A stretch of 64,000 bases of DNA from Bradyrhizobium sp. CCBAU 53351 (lineage in GTDB: Bacteria; Pseudomonadota; Alphaproteobacteria; Rhizobiales; Xanthobacteraceae), in assembly GCF_015291745.1 (NCBI RefSeq), contig NZ_CP030060.1, positions 248,001 through 312,000 of the forward strand. Reading direction: 5' to 3'. Under the pieces are notes generated by a model. That model was not told the DNA's origin and did not search any database. It saw only the letters and a list, made by a program, of their open reading frames with translations. Made by a program: the position numbers and the translations under genes. Shown piece by piece: positions 36,721 to 46,149 of the stretch (positions are counted from its first letter, which is position 1; every line of letters begins with the position of its first letter).

Positions 36721-38145
36721 ATGAACGAGATCACTTCCAGTGCCGCCGAGGCGACGCGATCACGTCCACCCGTGACCGCCTTCCTTGCTGATTGGGTTAC
36801 GAAACTGCGCTTTTCCGACATCCCGACAGAGGCGGTGGAGACGACCAAGCGCGCTTTCGCAGACACGTTGTCTGTGACGCTTGCGGGCGCAGGCGAGGCG
36901 GCCGCAAGCAGGGCGCGTCAAGCTTTGGTCGATGAACCCGGCAAATCGCTGGTTATCGGCACTTCCTTGCGCACGACGGCGAGAACGGCGGCTTTTCTCA
37001 ATGGTGTGGCAGCTCATGTGCACGATTTCGATGACGGCAACGCGACTATGCTTGGCCATCCATCCACTGGCATGGTTCCGGCGCTTCTTGCGCTGGCCGA
37101 CGAGCGCAACGTTTCGGGCGAACAACTGATCACCGCGTATGTGGCTGGGATGGAAGTCGGCGCCAAGATTGCGCGGGCGATGACCTACCAACATAATGCC
37201 AACGGTTGGCATACGACGTCGACTTTCGGAACCTTCGCAGCGACGGCTGCATCGGCAAAGCTGTTGGGTTTGGACGCGCAGCAGACCAGAGATGCGTTGG
37301 GGATCGCCGCCTCGATGGCTTGTGGCATCCGTCAGAACTTTGGAACGTCGACCAAGCCCGTCCACGCCGGCCGTGCTGCCGAGAACGGCGTAATGGCCGC
37401 AAAGCTGGCTCTGGCTGGCATCGACGCAAGCCCGACTGCCATCGAGGGTCATGAAGGTTTCATGCACCTATTCGGTGACTTGAGTGTGATCTGTTTTGAA
37501 GACGCAATGCGCGACATGGGAGCCCCCTTTGAAGTGATGCGCATCAACGTCAAGCTATATCCGGTTTGCGCGATGGTGCTCCCGGCTCTCGACGTGCTTG
37601 TCGAAGGCCTCCGAAATAAAGAGCTTGATCTGGCAGATATAACCTCGGTGCGTTGCGGCACCAGCTATCAAACGCTTAACATCATGCGTTATGATCGGCC
37701 TGAAAGTCACTTACAGGCAAAATTTAGCTACAGCTATTGCGTGGCTGTGGCACTGCGAAAAGGCGACGTCACGCTAGCCGATTTCACTCCCGATGCGCTC
37801 AAGGATCCCGCGACGCGCAAGATAATGGAGTCGGTTGAACCTTATGTTCATCCAGACCAGAGCACGCCAGAGCTTTTCGAGCCGCTCTACAGAGCCGGAA
37901 AAGCCTTTACCGAAGTTGATGTCATGCGGCGAGACGGGAGTCTCTTTAAACGGCGCAAATCCAATTATATCGGCTCGAGCAGCGACCCCGTCAGTTGGGA
38001 ACATCTGGAGCGGAAATATCGGGCGTGTACTGATGGAATGTTCGATTCCGCCAGGTCGGATCTTATTTTGACACGTTTCCAACATTTGGACAGGCTGAAC
38101 CGGGTCGGTACACCAATTCTATTGGGCCTTGAAGAGCTGCAGTGA
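36721..38145 (+). CDS. MmgE/PrpD-family protein 1
   Basis: A 474-residue member of the MmgE/PrpD superfamily, which includes 2-methylcitrate dehydratase, cis-aconitate decarboxylase and iminodisuccinate epimerase. Landmarks are FADTLSVTLAG, the DFDDGNATMLGHPS active-site segment with histidine, and NGWHTTSTFGTFAATAASAK, KPVHAGRAAENG and YPVCAMVLPALD. It is clearly paralogous to 47176-48582. With an aspartase-superfamily lyase in the same cluster, an epimerase role on an N-substituted aspartate is an attractive but unproven assignment. Confidence 0.87.
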   Translation: MNEITSSAAEATRSRPPVTAFLADWVTKLRFSDIPTEAVETTKRAFADTLSVTLAGAGEAAASRARQALVDEPGKSLVIGTSLRTTARTAAFLNGVAAHVHDFDDGNATMLGHPSTGMVPALLALADERNVSGEQLITAYVAGMEVGAKIARAMTYQHNANGWHTTSTFGTFAATAASAKLLGLDAQQTRDALGIAASMACGIRQNFGTSTKPVHAGRAAENGVMAAKLALAGIDASPTAIEGHEGFMHLFGDLSVICFEDAMRDMGAPFEVMRINVKLYPVCAMVLPALDVLVEGLRNKELDLADITSVRCGTSYQTLNIMRYDRPESHLQAKFSYSYCVAVALRKGDVTLADFTPDALKDPATRKIMESVEPYVHPDQSTPELFEPLYRAGKAFTEVDVMRRDGSLFKRRKSNYIGSSSDPVSWEHLERKYRACTDGMFDSARSDLILTRFQHLDRLNRVGTPILLGLEELQ

Positions 38146-38161
38146 CGGACAAAGTACGGGC

Positions 38162-38866
38162 ATGTGCGCAAAGCTAGTGGTTCTTGATGCACCGAGGGTC
38201 AGTCACTGCGGTGCTTCGGCTCTGCTGCTCGATGCCGAAGGGCCACTTTCGTTGCAAACGCAGCAACGCATTTGGGCGTTGGATAGAACGGTCCGGAATT
38301 GGCAAGAGGTGACTGACGCGCAGGTGGGATTGAACAGCCTCTTAATCGTTGTCGACCCTTTGACAACGGACACCGAGCCTTTGGCGATGAGATTTTTGGC
38401 GGAATGGAATGGAACGACCGCTTGGTCCGGTAATGGCCGCACACTCGAAATCGGGATCGTTTACGGGGGAGCTGCAGGTCGGCACCTGCGCGAAGTTGCC
38501 GATCGTCTCGGAGTATCGCCGAGCAGGGTGGCTGAATTGCATTCGGCAGGCAATTACACTGTCTTTGCGCCTGGAACGGGTCCAGGCTTCGGCTTTCTCT
38601 TCGGACTGGATAGACGGCTGCACCTGCCACGCCGGCCTGAACCTCAAATGGTACCCAATGGTCCAAATTTGAGCATGGCGGGAGCGCAGACGTCTCTTGG
38701 ACCGCCGTTGAAGCCGGGGGAGGAGCCTTCGCTCGTTCCAAGCGGCTGGTACGCACTCGGACATGCACCGGCATCGCCCATACCGTTCGACTTCAGCAAA
38801 ACGCCGCCCAACGTTCTTGACCTGGGAGACTGCATTCGTTTCCGAATCGAACGGGTTGAGACATGA
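38162..38866 (+). CDS. pxpB: 5-oxoprolinase subunit PxpB (KipI homologue)
   Basis: A 234-residue homologue of KipI/PxpB. Visible segments are LNSLLIVVDPL near the front, LEIGIVYGGAAGRHLREVA, LHSAGNYTVFAPGTGPGFGFL and the RRPEPQMVPNGPNLSMAG region, which are conserved in the allophanate-hydrolase-subunit-1 fold. PxpA, PxpB and PxpC together perform ATP-dependent opening of 5-oxoproline to glutamate. ATG 38162 is the likely start; an in-frame ATG at 38129 lies inside the previous gene. Ends with ATGA overlapping pxpC. Confidence 0.87.
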   Translation: MCAKLVVLDAPRVSHCGASALLLDAEGPLSLQTQQRIWALDRTVRNWQEVTDAQVGLNSLLIVVDPLTTDTEPLAMRFLAEWNGTTAWSGNGRTLEIGIVYGGAAGRHLREVADRLGVSPSRVAELHSAGNYTVFAPGTGPGFGFLFGLDRRLHLPRRPEPQMVPNGPNLSMAGAQTSLGPPLKPGEEPSLVPSGWYALGHAPASPIPFDFSKTPPNVLDLGDCIRFRIERVET

Positions 38867-39909
38867 TCGAAGTGCTTCAAACGCTTCCCTTGAATTCTGT
38901 GCAGGATTTGGGGCGGATAGGGCAACGTCACCATGGAATTGCCCGAACGGGAGCGGCCGACCGGGTCGCTCTATCGGTGGGCAACATCTTGCTTGGAAAT
39001 TCCACTGAGGCCGCCGGAATTGAGGTCCAGATGGGTCCCATGCGGTTGCTGTTCAATCAGCAAATCATGGTTGCACTGTGTGGGGCCGATTGTCAGGCCG
39101 TTCTCAACCAACGTCAAGTCGCACCATGGTCGCGTTTCGCGGTTGCGCCGGGCGACGAGCTGGCGATTGGACCGGCACGTATGGGGCTTAGAGCCTATCT
39201 TTGTGTGCCCGGAGGCATCGACGTTCCCGAGGTGCTGGGATCCCGCAGCACCTATTTCAGGCAACGCGTTGGTGGCCTGGAAGGGCGCATGCTTCGCGTA
39301 GGCGACAAGCTAGGCGCTCTGAAAAAGAGTGCGCAGCCGCAACCCGAACTCTCCGTCTTGCCGCCCGACAACGTTCTCGAACGCGGACTTCACGCATTAG
39401 CGGAGCAGGACGATATTGTTCTCCGCGTCGTTCGTGCCGGAGAATATGATGATTTCACATCTAGGTCGCAGCAAACGTTCTGGCGTGATCCCTGGAGGGT
39501 CTCCGCTCAGAGCAATAGAATGGGCTATCGATTGGATGGCGCCGAACTGATGCGTACCGACCCCGGAGAAATGCGATCATGTCCGATCACGCCCGGGGTG
39601 ATCCAGGTGCCCCCAGGCGGGCGCCCTATCGTGCAATTGGTCGACGGCAACTCTGCGGGTGGCTATCCGAAAATTGGTTACGTCATAGAAGCCGATCTCT
39701 GGCGCGTCGCCCAAGCGCGGCCAGGCAGCGTGTTCCGTTTCGTGGAATGTTCGGTAACCGAAGCGCGTAAGGCTCTATCTGAGATCGTGAAATATTTGGA
39801 CAGGCTGGGTTGCCTGATAGCGACGGCCGACAACGGCGGCGTACCAGCGCGCATTTCGCGAGAAACCGAGGCAGGGATGGCGAACGATGAAAATCGATAT
39901 CAATTCTGA
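38863..39909 (+). CDS. pxpC: 5-oxoprolinase subunit PxpC (KipA homologue)
   Basis: A 348-residue homologue of KipA/PxpC (allophanate hydrolase subunit 2 fold). It shows the typical NSVQDLGRIGQRHHGI start, LLGNSTEAAGIEVQMGP, CVPGGIDVPEVLGSRSTY, SNRMGYRLDGAEL and GVIQVPPGGRPIVQLVDGN, ending IGYVIEADLWRVAQARPG. It works in complex with PxpB. It is joined to pxpB by ATGA and overlaps pxpA by 23 bases. Confidence 0.89.
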   Translation: MIEVLQTLPLNSVQDLGRIGQRHHGIARTGAADRVALSVGNILLGNSTEAAGIEVQMGPMRLLFNQQIMVALCGADCQAVLNQRQVAPWSRFAVAPGDELAIGPARMGLRAYLCVPGGIDVPEVLGSRSTYFRQRVGGLEGRMLRVGDKLGALKKSAQPQPELSVLPPDNVLERGLHALAEQDDIVLRVVRAGEYDDFTSRSQQTFWRDPWRVSAQSNRMGYRLDGAELMRTDPGEMRSCPITPGVIQVPPGGRPIVQLVDGNSAGGYPKIGYVIEADLWRVAQARPGSVFRFVECSVTEARKALSEIVKYLDRLGCLIATADNGGVPARISRETEAGMANDENRYQF

Positions 39910-40654
39910 CATCGGAGAAGGGTTCGGGCGTTGGCGGCTTTGCGATGACGCCGCTCTGATGGCGCTGATTTCGTCCGCGAATGTGGCCTGCGGTTTTCAC
40001 GCGGGTGATGCGGTCATCATGACCGACATGGCGGCGCAGGCGAGAGCGCGGGGAGTGGCGCTAGGAGCGCATGTCGGCCTGCCCGATCTACTAGGCTTCG
40101 GTCGTGTTCCGATGAAGATTGATCCCCACGATATGCGGAAACACGCACTTTACCAGTTGGGCGCTCTCTCGGCGATCGCCAAGGCTGAAGGTTATAAGGT
40201 GACACATGCCGGTACGCATGGCGTCTTTGGCATGATGTCGCGCGAAACACCGGAATATCTTCAGCTCATCTTCGATGCTTTCAAAGCCTATGATCCCGAC
40301 ATCATCGTGCCGGGAGAACCCGGCAGCCCTTGGCAAGCTTACGCGCGGAAGATCGGGTTGCGGACTGTTGGACGAATTTATGCCGACCGGGCCTACGAGG
40401 AAGACGGCTCGCTCGTTTCGCGAAAGAAGCAGGGAGCAGTCATCAACGATCTCGATCAAATCGCCGCGAGAGCAAGCCAGTTCTTGAATGACGGCACGGT
40501 GACAGCTATCACGGGAAAACGAATCAAGTTGGATGCGAAAAGCATTCTGGTTCATTCAGATACGCCTGGCTCGGTCGAGATTGCCAAGACTTTGCGCGAC
40601 ACGATTGAGAGAGGCGGTGGACAAGTGACGCCACTGACAGAGCTTGTCGAATAG
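39887..40654 (+). CDS. pxpA: 5-oxoprolinase subunit PxpA (LamB/YcsF family)
   Basis: A 255-residue LamB/YcsF protein: MKIDINSDIGEGFGRW, SSANVACGFHAGDAVIMTDM, GAHVGLPDLLGFGR and ITGKRIKLDAKSILVHSDTP. The conserved aspartate/glutamate/histidine set (D4, E11, H in CGFHAGD) is present. PxpA supplies the substrate-activating part of the 5-oxoprolinase complex. The 23-base overlap with pxpC implies tight coupling. All three subunits appear intact, so lactam opening of 5-oxoproline or an analogue is a likely step in this pathway. Confidence 0.9.
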   Translation: MKIDINSDIGEGFGRWRLCDDAALMALISSANVACGFHAGDAVIMTDMAAQARARGVALGAHVGLPDLLGFGRVPMKIDPHDMRKHALYQLGALSAIAKAEGYKVTHAGTHGVFGMMSRETPEYLQLIFDAFKAYDPDIIVPGEPGSPWQAYARKIGLRTVGRIYADRAYEEDGSLVSRKKQGAVINDLDQIAARASQFLNDGTVTAITGKRIKLDAKSILVHSDTPGSVEIAKTLRDTIERGGGQVTPLTELVE

Positions 40655-41705
40655 AACAGCGTTCATCGCGGAGCGTCACTTGACCGTAGCGGACGACGAA
40701 ATTCAGATCCCGCTAGAGATCCTCGAACCCAAATTAGCTTCGGCCTTGCGCAGAGCGGGACTGTCGGAACCCATCGCACGAATCATTGCCGAAACGGTTG
40801 CCGGCGCCGAAATCGACGGCAGTAGAAGCCACGGGATCCATCGCTTGCCCGGCTATGTCTCAAGCATATCCAGCGGCTGGATTAATACTGCAGCTAAACC
40901 GGCTTGCGAGCAGACGCGGCCCGGCTGTTTGGCGGTTGAGGCTGACAACGGGTTTGCTCAACAAGCAACGCGCGCCTTCTCGAACCGTCTTGCTGGTATG
41001 GCTCGGAGCCAAGGTGTCGCGACGATGTTTGTCCGCAATTCGCATCATTTTGGTGCTTTGTGGCAGGACGTGGAACCCCTGGCGCGCGCCGGTCTGATCT
41101 CAATTGCGATGGTGAACAGTCGCAGCCATATGGCTGTTTGGCAGGGTAAGCGAAAGACGCTCGGCACCAATCCGATCGCATTTGCCTGTCCAAGGACAAA
41201 CGCGCCGCCTTTGGTGTGGGACCAAGCTTCGAGCATCATGTCGCACGGCGACATCCTGCTGCACGCTGCCGCTGGTAGACCCGTTCCTTCAGGGGTCGGA
41301 ATTAACAGGGACGGAGACGTAACTACTGATCCGGCGGCGATACTGGACGGGGGGGCGCTCCTGCCGTTCGGCGGAGCAAAAGGAGCGTCGCTTGCCTTTA
41401 TGGCCGAGGTTCTGGTGGCGGCACTCTCCGGCGGCACCTTCGGATTTGAAGATTGTTCTTCCAACTTTCCTGGGGCGAAGACCTCGAATGCCGGGCAATT
41501 CATTTTGGCCCTTGATCCCGGTGCTGGCGGGAATGCTTCGTTCCAGGGACAGTTGGAGAGGCTAATAGCGGAATTGAAACACGCAGGATCAACTCGCATG
41601 CCGGCCGATAACCGCTATCGGCGTCGCCAAGCGGTGCATGAAAGCGGAATGCTGTCGGTCGATGCGCGCAATTGGGCGCGCGTTCTCAGTTTGGCGGAGG
41701 ACTAG
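40644..41705 (+). CDS. Ldh2-family malate/L-lactate-type dehydrogenase
   Basis: A dehydrogenase of the malate/L-lactate (Ldh_2) family of up to 353 residues. It shows DGSRSHGIHRLPGYV, FVRNSHHFGALWQDVEPLA with the catalytic-type histidine, SRSHMAVWQGKRKTLGTNPI and PFGGAKGASLAFMAEVL. The family covers ureidoglycolate, sulfolactate and Ldh2-type delta1-piperideine/pyrroline-2-carboxylate reductases. The start is uncertain: TTG 40644 overlaps the pxpA stop, and TTG 40680 is an alternative. An imino-acid reductase role would fit the oxidases nearby. Confidence 0.83.
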   Translation: MSNRTAFIAERHLTVADDEIQIPLEILEPKLASALRRAGLSEPIARIIAETVAGAEIDGSRSHGIHRLPGYVSSISSGWINTAAKPACEQTRPGCLAVEADNGFAQQATRAFSNRLAGMARSQGVATMFVRNSHHFGALWQDVEPLARAGLISIAMVNSRSHMAVWQGKRKTLGTNPIAFACPRTNAPPLVWDQASSIMSHGDILLHAAAGRPVPSGVGINRDGDVTTDPAAILDGGALLPFGGAKGASLAFMAEVLVAALSGGTFGFEDCSSNFPGAKTSNAGQFILALDPGAGGNASFQGQLERLIAELKHAGSTRMPADNRYRRRQAVHESGMLSVDARNWARVLSLAED

Positions 41706-41760
41706 CGATCTTGATATCGCGAAGGCGACAAGTGTTGCCAAAAGCATCACCGAGACAATT

Positions 41761-43384
41761 GTGCCGGTTCCCCTGTTTCTGTCTCCATTAAAGCAAAAGG
41801 CGTTTCGATCGCTCTGGATCGCGACGATGATGTCGAATCTCGGGACGCTTGTGCAGTCGGTGGGCGCCAGCTGGGTCATGGCCACTATGATGGGTTCGCA
41901 GGCCATGGTGGCGCTGGTTCAGACAATGAATTCCCTTCCCGTGATGATCTTCTCGATGATAGCGGGTGCGCTGGCGGATAATTATAGTCGTCGTCGCATA
42001 TTGATCATGGCACAAGGTGGCATGGTGTTAGTATCCGCGGTTCTCGCGACTTCTATCTGCTTCAATGTTCTGGATCCTTGGCTTCTTCTCGCCCTTACAT
42101 TTCTAATCGGTTGTGGCAACGCGCTGTACAATCCCGCGTGGCAAGCCTCGATAGGCGATGTCATCTCAAAGGAAGATGTTGCCGGCGCGGTCGGTTTGAA
42201 TGGGCTCAGCTTCAACATGATGCGCAGCGTTGGCCCTGCCTCGGGCGGATTGGTCGTCGTAGTGGCAGGGTCCGCCGCGGCGTTCGCTGCGAATGTTCTT
42301 CTCACACTGCCGCTGATAGGCGCGCTCTTGCATTGGAAGCCGCACTATCCAAAGCCGGAGCTCCCCCCGAGCATGTGGGAGCAGCGATTGGTGCCGGCCT
42401 TCGTTACATCAGGGTGTCTCCCCATCTTTTGAGAGTTCTCCTACGAACGGCGATCTTCAACTTGGCCGGTGTCGTCGTTTTGGCTCTGCTTCCGTTGGTT
42501 GCACGAGACACGTTGAAGGGAACGGCACTAACCTACGGCATGATGTTGGGCACTTTTGGCTTCGGTGCGATCGGCGGCGGCTTGGCAAACGCTGCCATTG
42601 TCCGCAAGTTCAATAACGAGGTTGTCATTCGCGCAACTTTCGCGAATTTTGCGCTCGCGCTCATCTTGTTGGGCGCTTCAACTTCGATGCCCCTTAGCTG
42701 CATCGCACTACTTGTCGCCGGTGCCTGTTGGGTCATTTCATTGTCCTTATTCAACGTCACCGTGCAACTGTCACGCCACGGTGGGTGGTTGGAAGAGCGC
42801 TCTCCTTCTATCAGACCGCGACTTTCGGCGGGATGGCCCTTGTATCCTGGCTTTGGGGCGAAGTTGCAGGTTCACACGGTCTTTCGATCGCCTTCGTGGC
42901 GGCAGGGACCGTAATGATGATCGGAGCGGTCTTGGGCTTTCAATATCCGCTTCACGCGTTGTCCGGCGATGATCTCGATCCCATCGGACCATTCCAAGCG
43001 CCCGAGCCTATGGTCGAGATCAAGCCGGATTCGGGGCCGGTCTTGGTCTTAATAGAGTATGAAATTGCCCACGAGGATACTCTTCGCTTTCTTGAGCTGA
43101 TGCGAGAACGGCGTCGTATCCGTTTGCGTGACTGGGCCCGTCGTTGGGCCTTGTTACGAGACATTGAACGGCCACTCGTCTGGGTTGAAAGCTACTACTC
43201 GCCAACGTGGATCGAATATCTGCGTCATCATGGCCGCCGTGTACGGGCAGACGCTGACAACTTGGCGTCGCTTCGCAGTCTACATCGGGGGCCTAAGGAT
43301 CTGCGTCGTGTGCATCGCCTGATTGATAGCCGGATTGTTCCCACGCGAAGCGATTTTCCGCCAAAACCCGAAGCAATGCTTTGA
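41761..43384 (+). pseudogene. MFS transporter (enterobactin-exporter type, MFS_3) broken by two frameshifts
   Basis: One twelve-helix MFS_3 transporter is spread over three frames. Part 1 carries SLWIATMMSNLGTLVQSVGA and GALADNYSRRRIL. The frame changes at a run of six C (42363-42368), where a seventh would restore PPEHVGAAIGAGLRYIR. Part 2 runs through LLPLVARDTLKGTALTYG, and a second one-base loss near 42769 leads to part 3, TPRWVVGRALSFYQTATFGG. The C-terminal domain (RRWALLRDIERPLVWVESYY, WIEYLRHHGR) is the soluble tail typical of this subgroup. The start is uncertain (GTG 41761 assumed). Confidence 0.8.
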
Positions 43385-43438
43385 TCTTGAGTACGATCCA
43401 AGCGCCCTCTCACCTTTCGACGCAGAAGTTGGTTGATT

Positions 43439-43465
43439 GTATCCAATAGCTAAGTTAAGTATGCA
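43439..43465. promoter_or_regulatory. cluster motif copy 6
   Basis: GTATCCA, 13 bases, GTATGCA. It ends 35 bases before the oxidase ATG at 43501 and probably governs the 43501-46971 unit. Confidence 0.6.
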
Positions 43466-43500
43466 CCAAGTCTCTCGCCCTGACTTTTTGCTGGTTCGTC

Positions 43501-44796
43501 ATGTCCCAACTGCCCGCTTCAACCAAAGTGATCGTGATAGGGGGCGGAATTATCGGCAGTTCAACTGCTTACTACCTGGCCAAGCGAGGGGTTCCAACCT
43601 TGCTTTGCGAGAAGGGACTTATCGGAGCAGAGCAATCCGGACGCAACCAGGGTTGGGTTCGCGCTCAAAAGCGCGACGCTCAAGAAATGCCGTTGATCCG
43701 GGAAAGTTTGCGAATCTGGAACGATCTGGAGCGGCAGCTAGGCCAAAGTGTCGGCTTTAAACAGACGGGTATTTTGACGGTATTCAAGCGCGACGAGGAA
43801 GCAGAAGCTTGTGAAAGCTGGCTCGCCAACACCTGTCCCGACGATATCGTTGCTCGCATCGTTTCAGGGGCTGAATTGCGAGCCTTGCTGCCTGGCGCGT
43901 CAAGACCGTGGGCTTGCGGCCTGTATTCTCCCAATGACGGCAGGGCGGAGCCATCATTGGCAGCTGCTGCGTACGCAAGCGCGGCGAGGGCGCTCGGCGC
44001 GCAGATTGTCGTGTCATGCGCTGTGAGAGGAATTGAAACCCGGGCGGGACGCATTTGTGGCGTTGTGACGGAGCTCGGGCCAGTATCTTGCGAAGCAGTT
44101 GTTTTGGCGGGCGGAGTTTGGTCTTCGCTCTTTTGTAACAATATGGGTTTGCGGTTGCCGCAACTCAAGACAATGTCGAGCCTTGTCCGAGCGTACCCGT
44201 TGGAAGGGGCTCCAAAAACGTCGATCAAGGGCCCCGATTTTTCGATCCGCACTCGGCACGATGGAGGGTTCACCATAGGTTACGGCGCGTGGAATCGAAC
44301 GGAAATCGTGCCCGACAGTTTCCGCTATCTCGTCGACTATTTGCCGATGATTTTGACTGGTGGAAACAATGTACGGCTGCGTCTGGGGCGGCGCACGCTT
44401 GCGGAGCTGTTTCAGAAATCGCGCTGGCGCATGGATGAACAAACGCCTTTTGAACAGACACGTGTCCTGGATCCCGTGCCATCACTATACGATCTTCGTC
44501 AGGCGCAGCGTAATATCAGTCGCGAGTTTCCCGTATTCGCCAATATGAGAGTTGCCGCAACCTGGGCCGGCCTGATCGATGTCATGCCCGATACAAAGCC
44601 GGTCATTGGGGCAGTGGACACCATTCCGGGATTTTTTATCAGTAGCGGGTACTCCGGTCACGGCTTTGGGATTGGTCCTGCGGCCGGGCATCTGACGGCT
44701 GATCTGGTTACTTCCGAAAAACCTATCGTCGATCCTTCTCCTTTTACTTTCAACCGGCTGTCGAGCGTCAAACGCCAGCCGGCTTTCGCACAGTAG
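43501..44796 (+). CDS. FAD-dependent amino-acid oxidase/dehydrogenase, DAO family (third)
   Basis: A 431-residue DAO-fold flavoprotein: VIGGGIIGSSTAYYLAKRG, then EQSGRNQGWVRAQKRDAQEM, GLYSPNDGRAEPSLAAAAYA, VVLAGGVWSSLFCNN and the C-terminal MPDTKPVIGAVD with SSGYSGHGFGIGPAAGHL. SGRNQGWVR is typical of D-amino-acid dehydrogenase/sarcosine-oxidase relatives. It begins a unit with the next two genes (7- and 29-base gaps) and has a motif copy at its head. Confidence 0.88.
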   Translation: MSQLPASTKVIVIGGGIIGSSTAYYLAKRGVPTLLCEKGLIGAEQSGRNQGWVRAQKRDAQEMPLIRESLRIWNDLERQLGQSVGFKQTGILTVFKRDEEAEACESWLANTCPDDIVARIVSGAELRALLPGASRPWACGLYSPNDGRAEPSLAAAAYASAARALGAQIVVSCAVRGIETRAGRICGVVTELGPVSCEAVVLAGGVWSSLFCNNMGLRLPQLKTMSSLVRAYPLEGAPKTSIKGPDFSIRTRHDGGFTIGYGAWNRTEIVPDSFRYLVDYLPMILTGGNNVRLRLGRRTLAELFQKSRWRMDEQTPFEQTRVLDPVPSLYDLRQAQRNISREFPVFANMRVAATWAGLIDVMPDTKPVIGAVDTIPGFFISSGYSGHGFGIGPAAGHLTADLVTSEKPIVDPSPFTFNRLSSVKRQPAFAQ

Positions 44797-44803
44797 AACG
44801 GAT

Positions 44804-46120
44804 ATGTATCGCGCAAGCACGTATCAGATGCGAAGCGGTTGGAACGCGATGCTACCGCCTCGCATTTGCCGGCCCGCCCTCAACGGAAAGCTGAGCGTCG
44901 ATCATGCCGTTGTAGGCGCAGGTTTCACTGGGCTCGCTGTTGCAAGAAGGCTCAAAGAGCTGGAACCCGAAACTGATATTCTCATCATTGACGGCGGAAC
45001 AGTTGGCGAGAATGCTTCAGGTCGGAATTCCGGCTTTTCTGGCAGCGATCTGCCAACGGTGAGTATGGCATCGGCCAGCAGAGCTGACGCCTCAGCCGAT
45101 GCTCTAAGCAAACAGAACGTCATAGCCGTATTTGATGCCGAGGGTTTGGCTTGGCTGAAAGACCTCGTGGCCCGGTACGGGATCGATTGCGGGCTTCGAC
45201 AGGTCGGTTCGTTCAAGGCCGCTGTAAGCGAGCGAGCCGCTGCGGCTCTGTTGAGAATGAGCGAGAGCGCATCGACACAGGGCCGCACGCTTCCGGTTTA
45301 CAAACAAGATGCTTTGGAAGAGCTAACCGGCACATGCTTTTATCGGTTGGCCATTCGATCCGAGTCTACACATCTATTTCAGCCGGCTGCGCTCGTGCGC
45401 GGTCTGGCAGATCATCTACCTTCTGACATTGTCTTTCATGAAGGAACCACTGTCAGCAACATCGAAAAAGTAGGTGAGCGTTGGCACTTGACTTGTCCGC
45501 AGGCGCGGATATCCGCGCGGAACGTCATCCTGGCCAACAATGCCTTTGTTAAGCTGCTGGGATACGGCAAAGATCGGTTGGTTTCCTTATTTACTTATGT
45601 GGGCGTGACGGAAAGGCTGGGCAACAGGGCACGTCTGCTCGGTAGTCTTCCGGAATGGGGCATGACGTCGGCCCAACGGGCCGGTGGTAGCACCCTTCGT
45701 AGACTTTCCGACGGACGCTGTATGATCCGCAGCCTCTATTCCTATGAGGCCGAGCTCAAGGAGAGCGTAATCCGACGAAGATTGCTCGATCGGTTTCGCC
45801 GTCGTTATCCGCATCTTGCGGATATCGACTTCGAATACGTATGGGGCGGAGTTACCGACGTCACGCGTGGAGGCGCTCCATTTTGGGGAGAGCTGGAGCA
45901 GGGGCTTTTTATAAGTGCCGGCTATAACGGCTCTGGTGTCGCGAAAGGTACCGCATTGGGGCGCCGTCTTGCCGAACTAGTCGCCGGCAAAGTCGCACAA
46001 GAAACGGTGACTGGACCGCTCGGCCGTCCCGGATGGCTGCCGCCCGAGCCATTCAGATTCGTCGGCGTGCGTGGCACGGCAATGTACGAGGAATTCCGTG
46101 CCGGTGCAGATGCAACCTGA
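44804..46120 (+). CDS. FAD-dependent oxidoreductase, PuuB-like (fourth)
   Basis: A 438-residue flavoprotein resembling gamma-glutamylputrescine oxidase and related amine oxidases. It has HAVVGAGFTGLAVARRLKEL, then NASGRNSGFSGSDLP, VILANNAFVKLLGYGK and the late block EYVWGGVTDVTRGGAP with FISAGYNGSGVAKGT. The extra 40 residues before the FAD motif are common in this subgroup. It directly follows the third oxidase (7-base gap), so the two may act on successive intermediates or stereoisomers. Confidence 0.87.
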   Translation: MYRASTYQMRSGWNAMLPPRICRPALNGKLSVDHAVVGAGFTGLAVARRLKELEPETDILIIDGGTVGENASGRNSGFSGSDLPTVSMASASRADASADALSKQNVIAVFDAEGLAWLKDLVARYGIDCGLRQVGSFKAAVSERAAAALLRMSESASTQGRTLPVYKQDALEELTGTCFYRLAIRSESTHLFQPAALVRGLADHLPSDIVFHEGTTVSNIEKVGERWHLTCPQARISARNVILANNAFVKLLGYGKDRLVSLFTYVGVTERLGNRARLLGSLPEWGMTSAQRAGGSTLRRLSDGRCMIRSLYSYEAELKESVIRRRLLDRFRRRYPHLADIDFEYVWGGVTDVTRGGAPFWGELEQGLFISAGYNGSGVAKGTALGRRLAELVAGKVAQETVTGPLGRPGWLPPEPFRFVGVRGTAMYEEFRAGADAT

Positions 46121-46149
46121 TCTCAAAGTTGGACCAGCAGGATAGGGAA

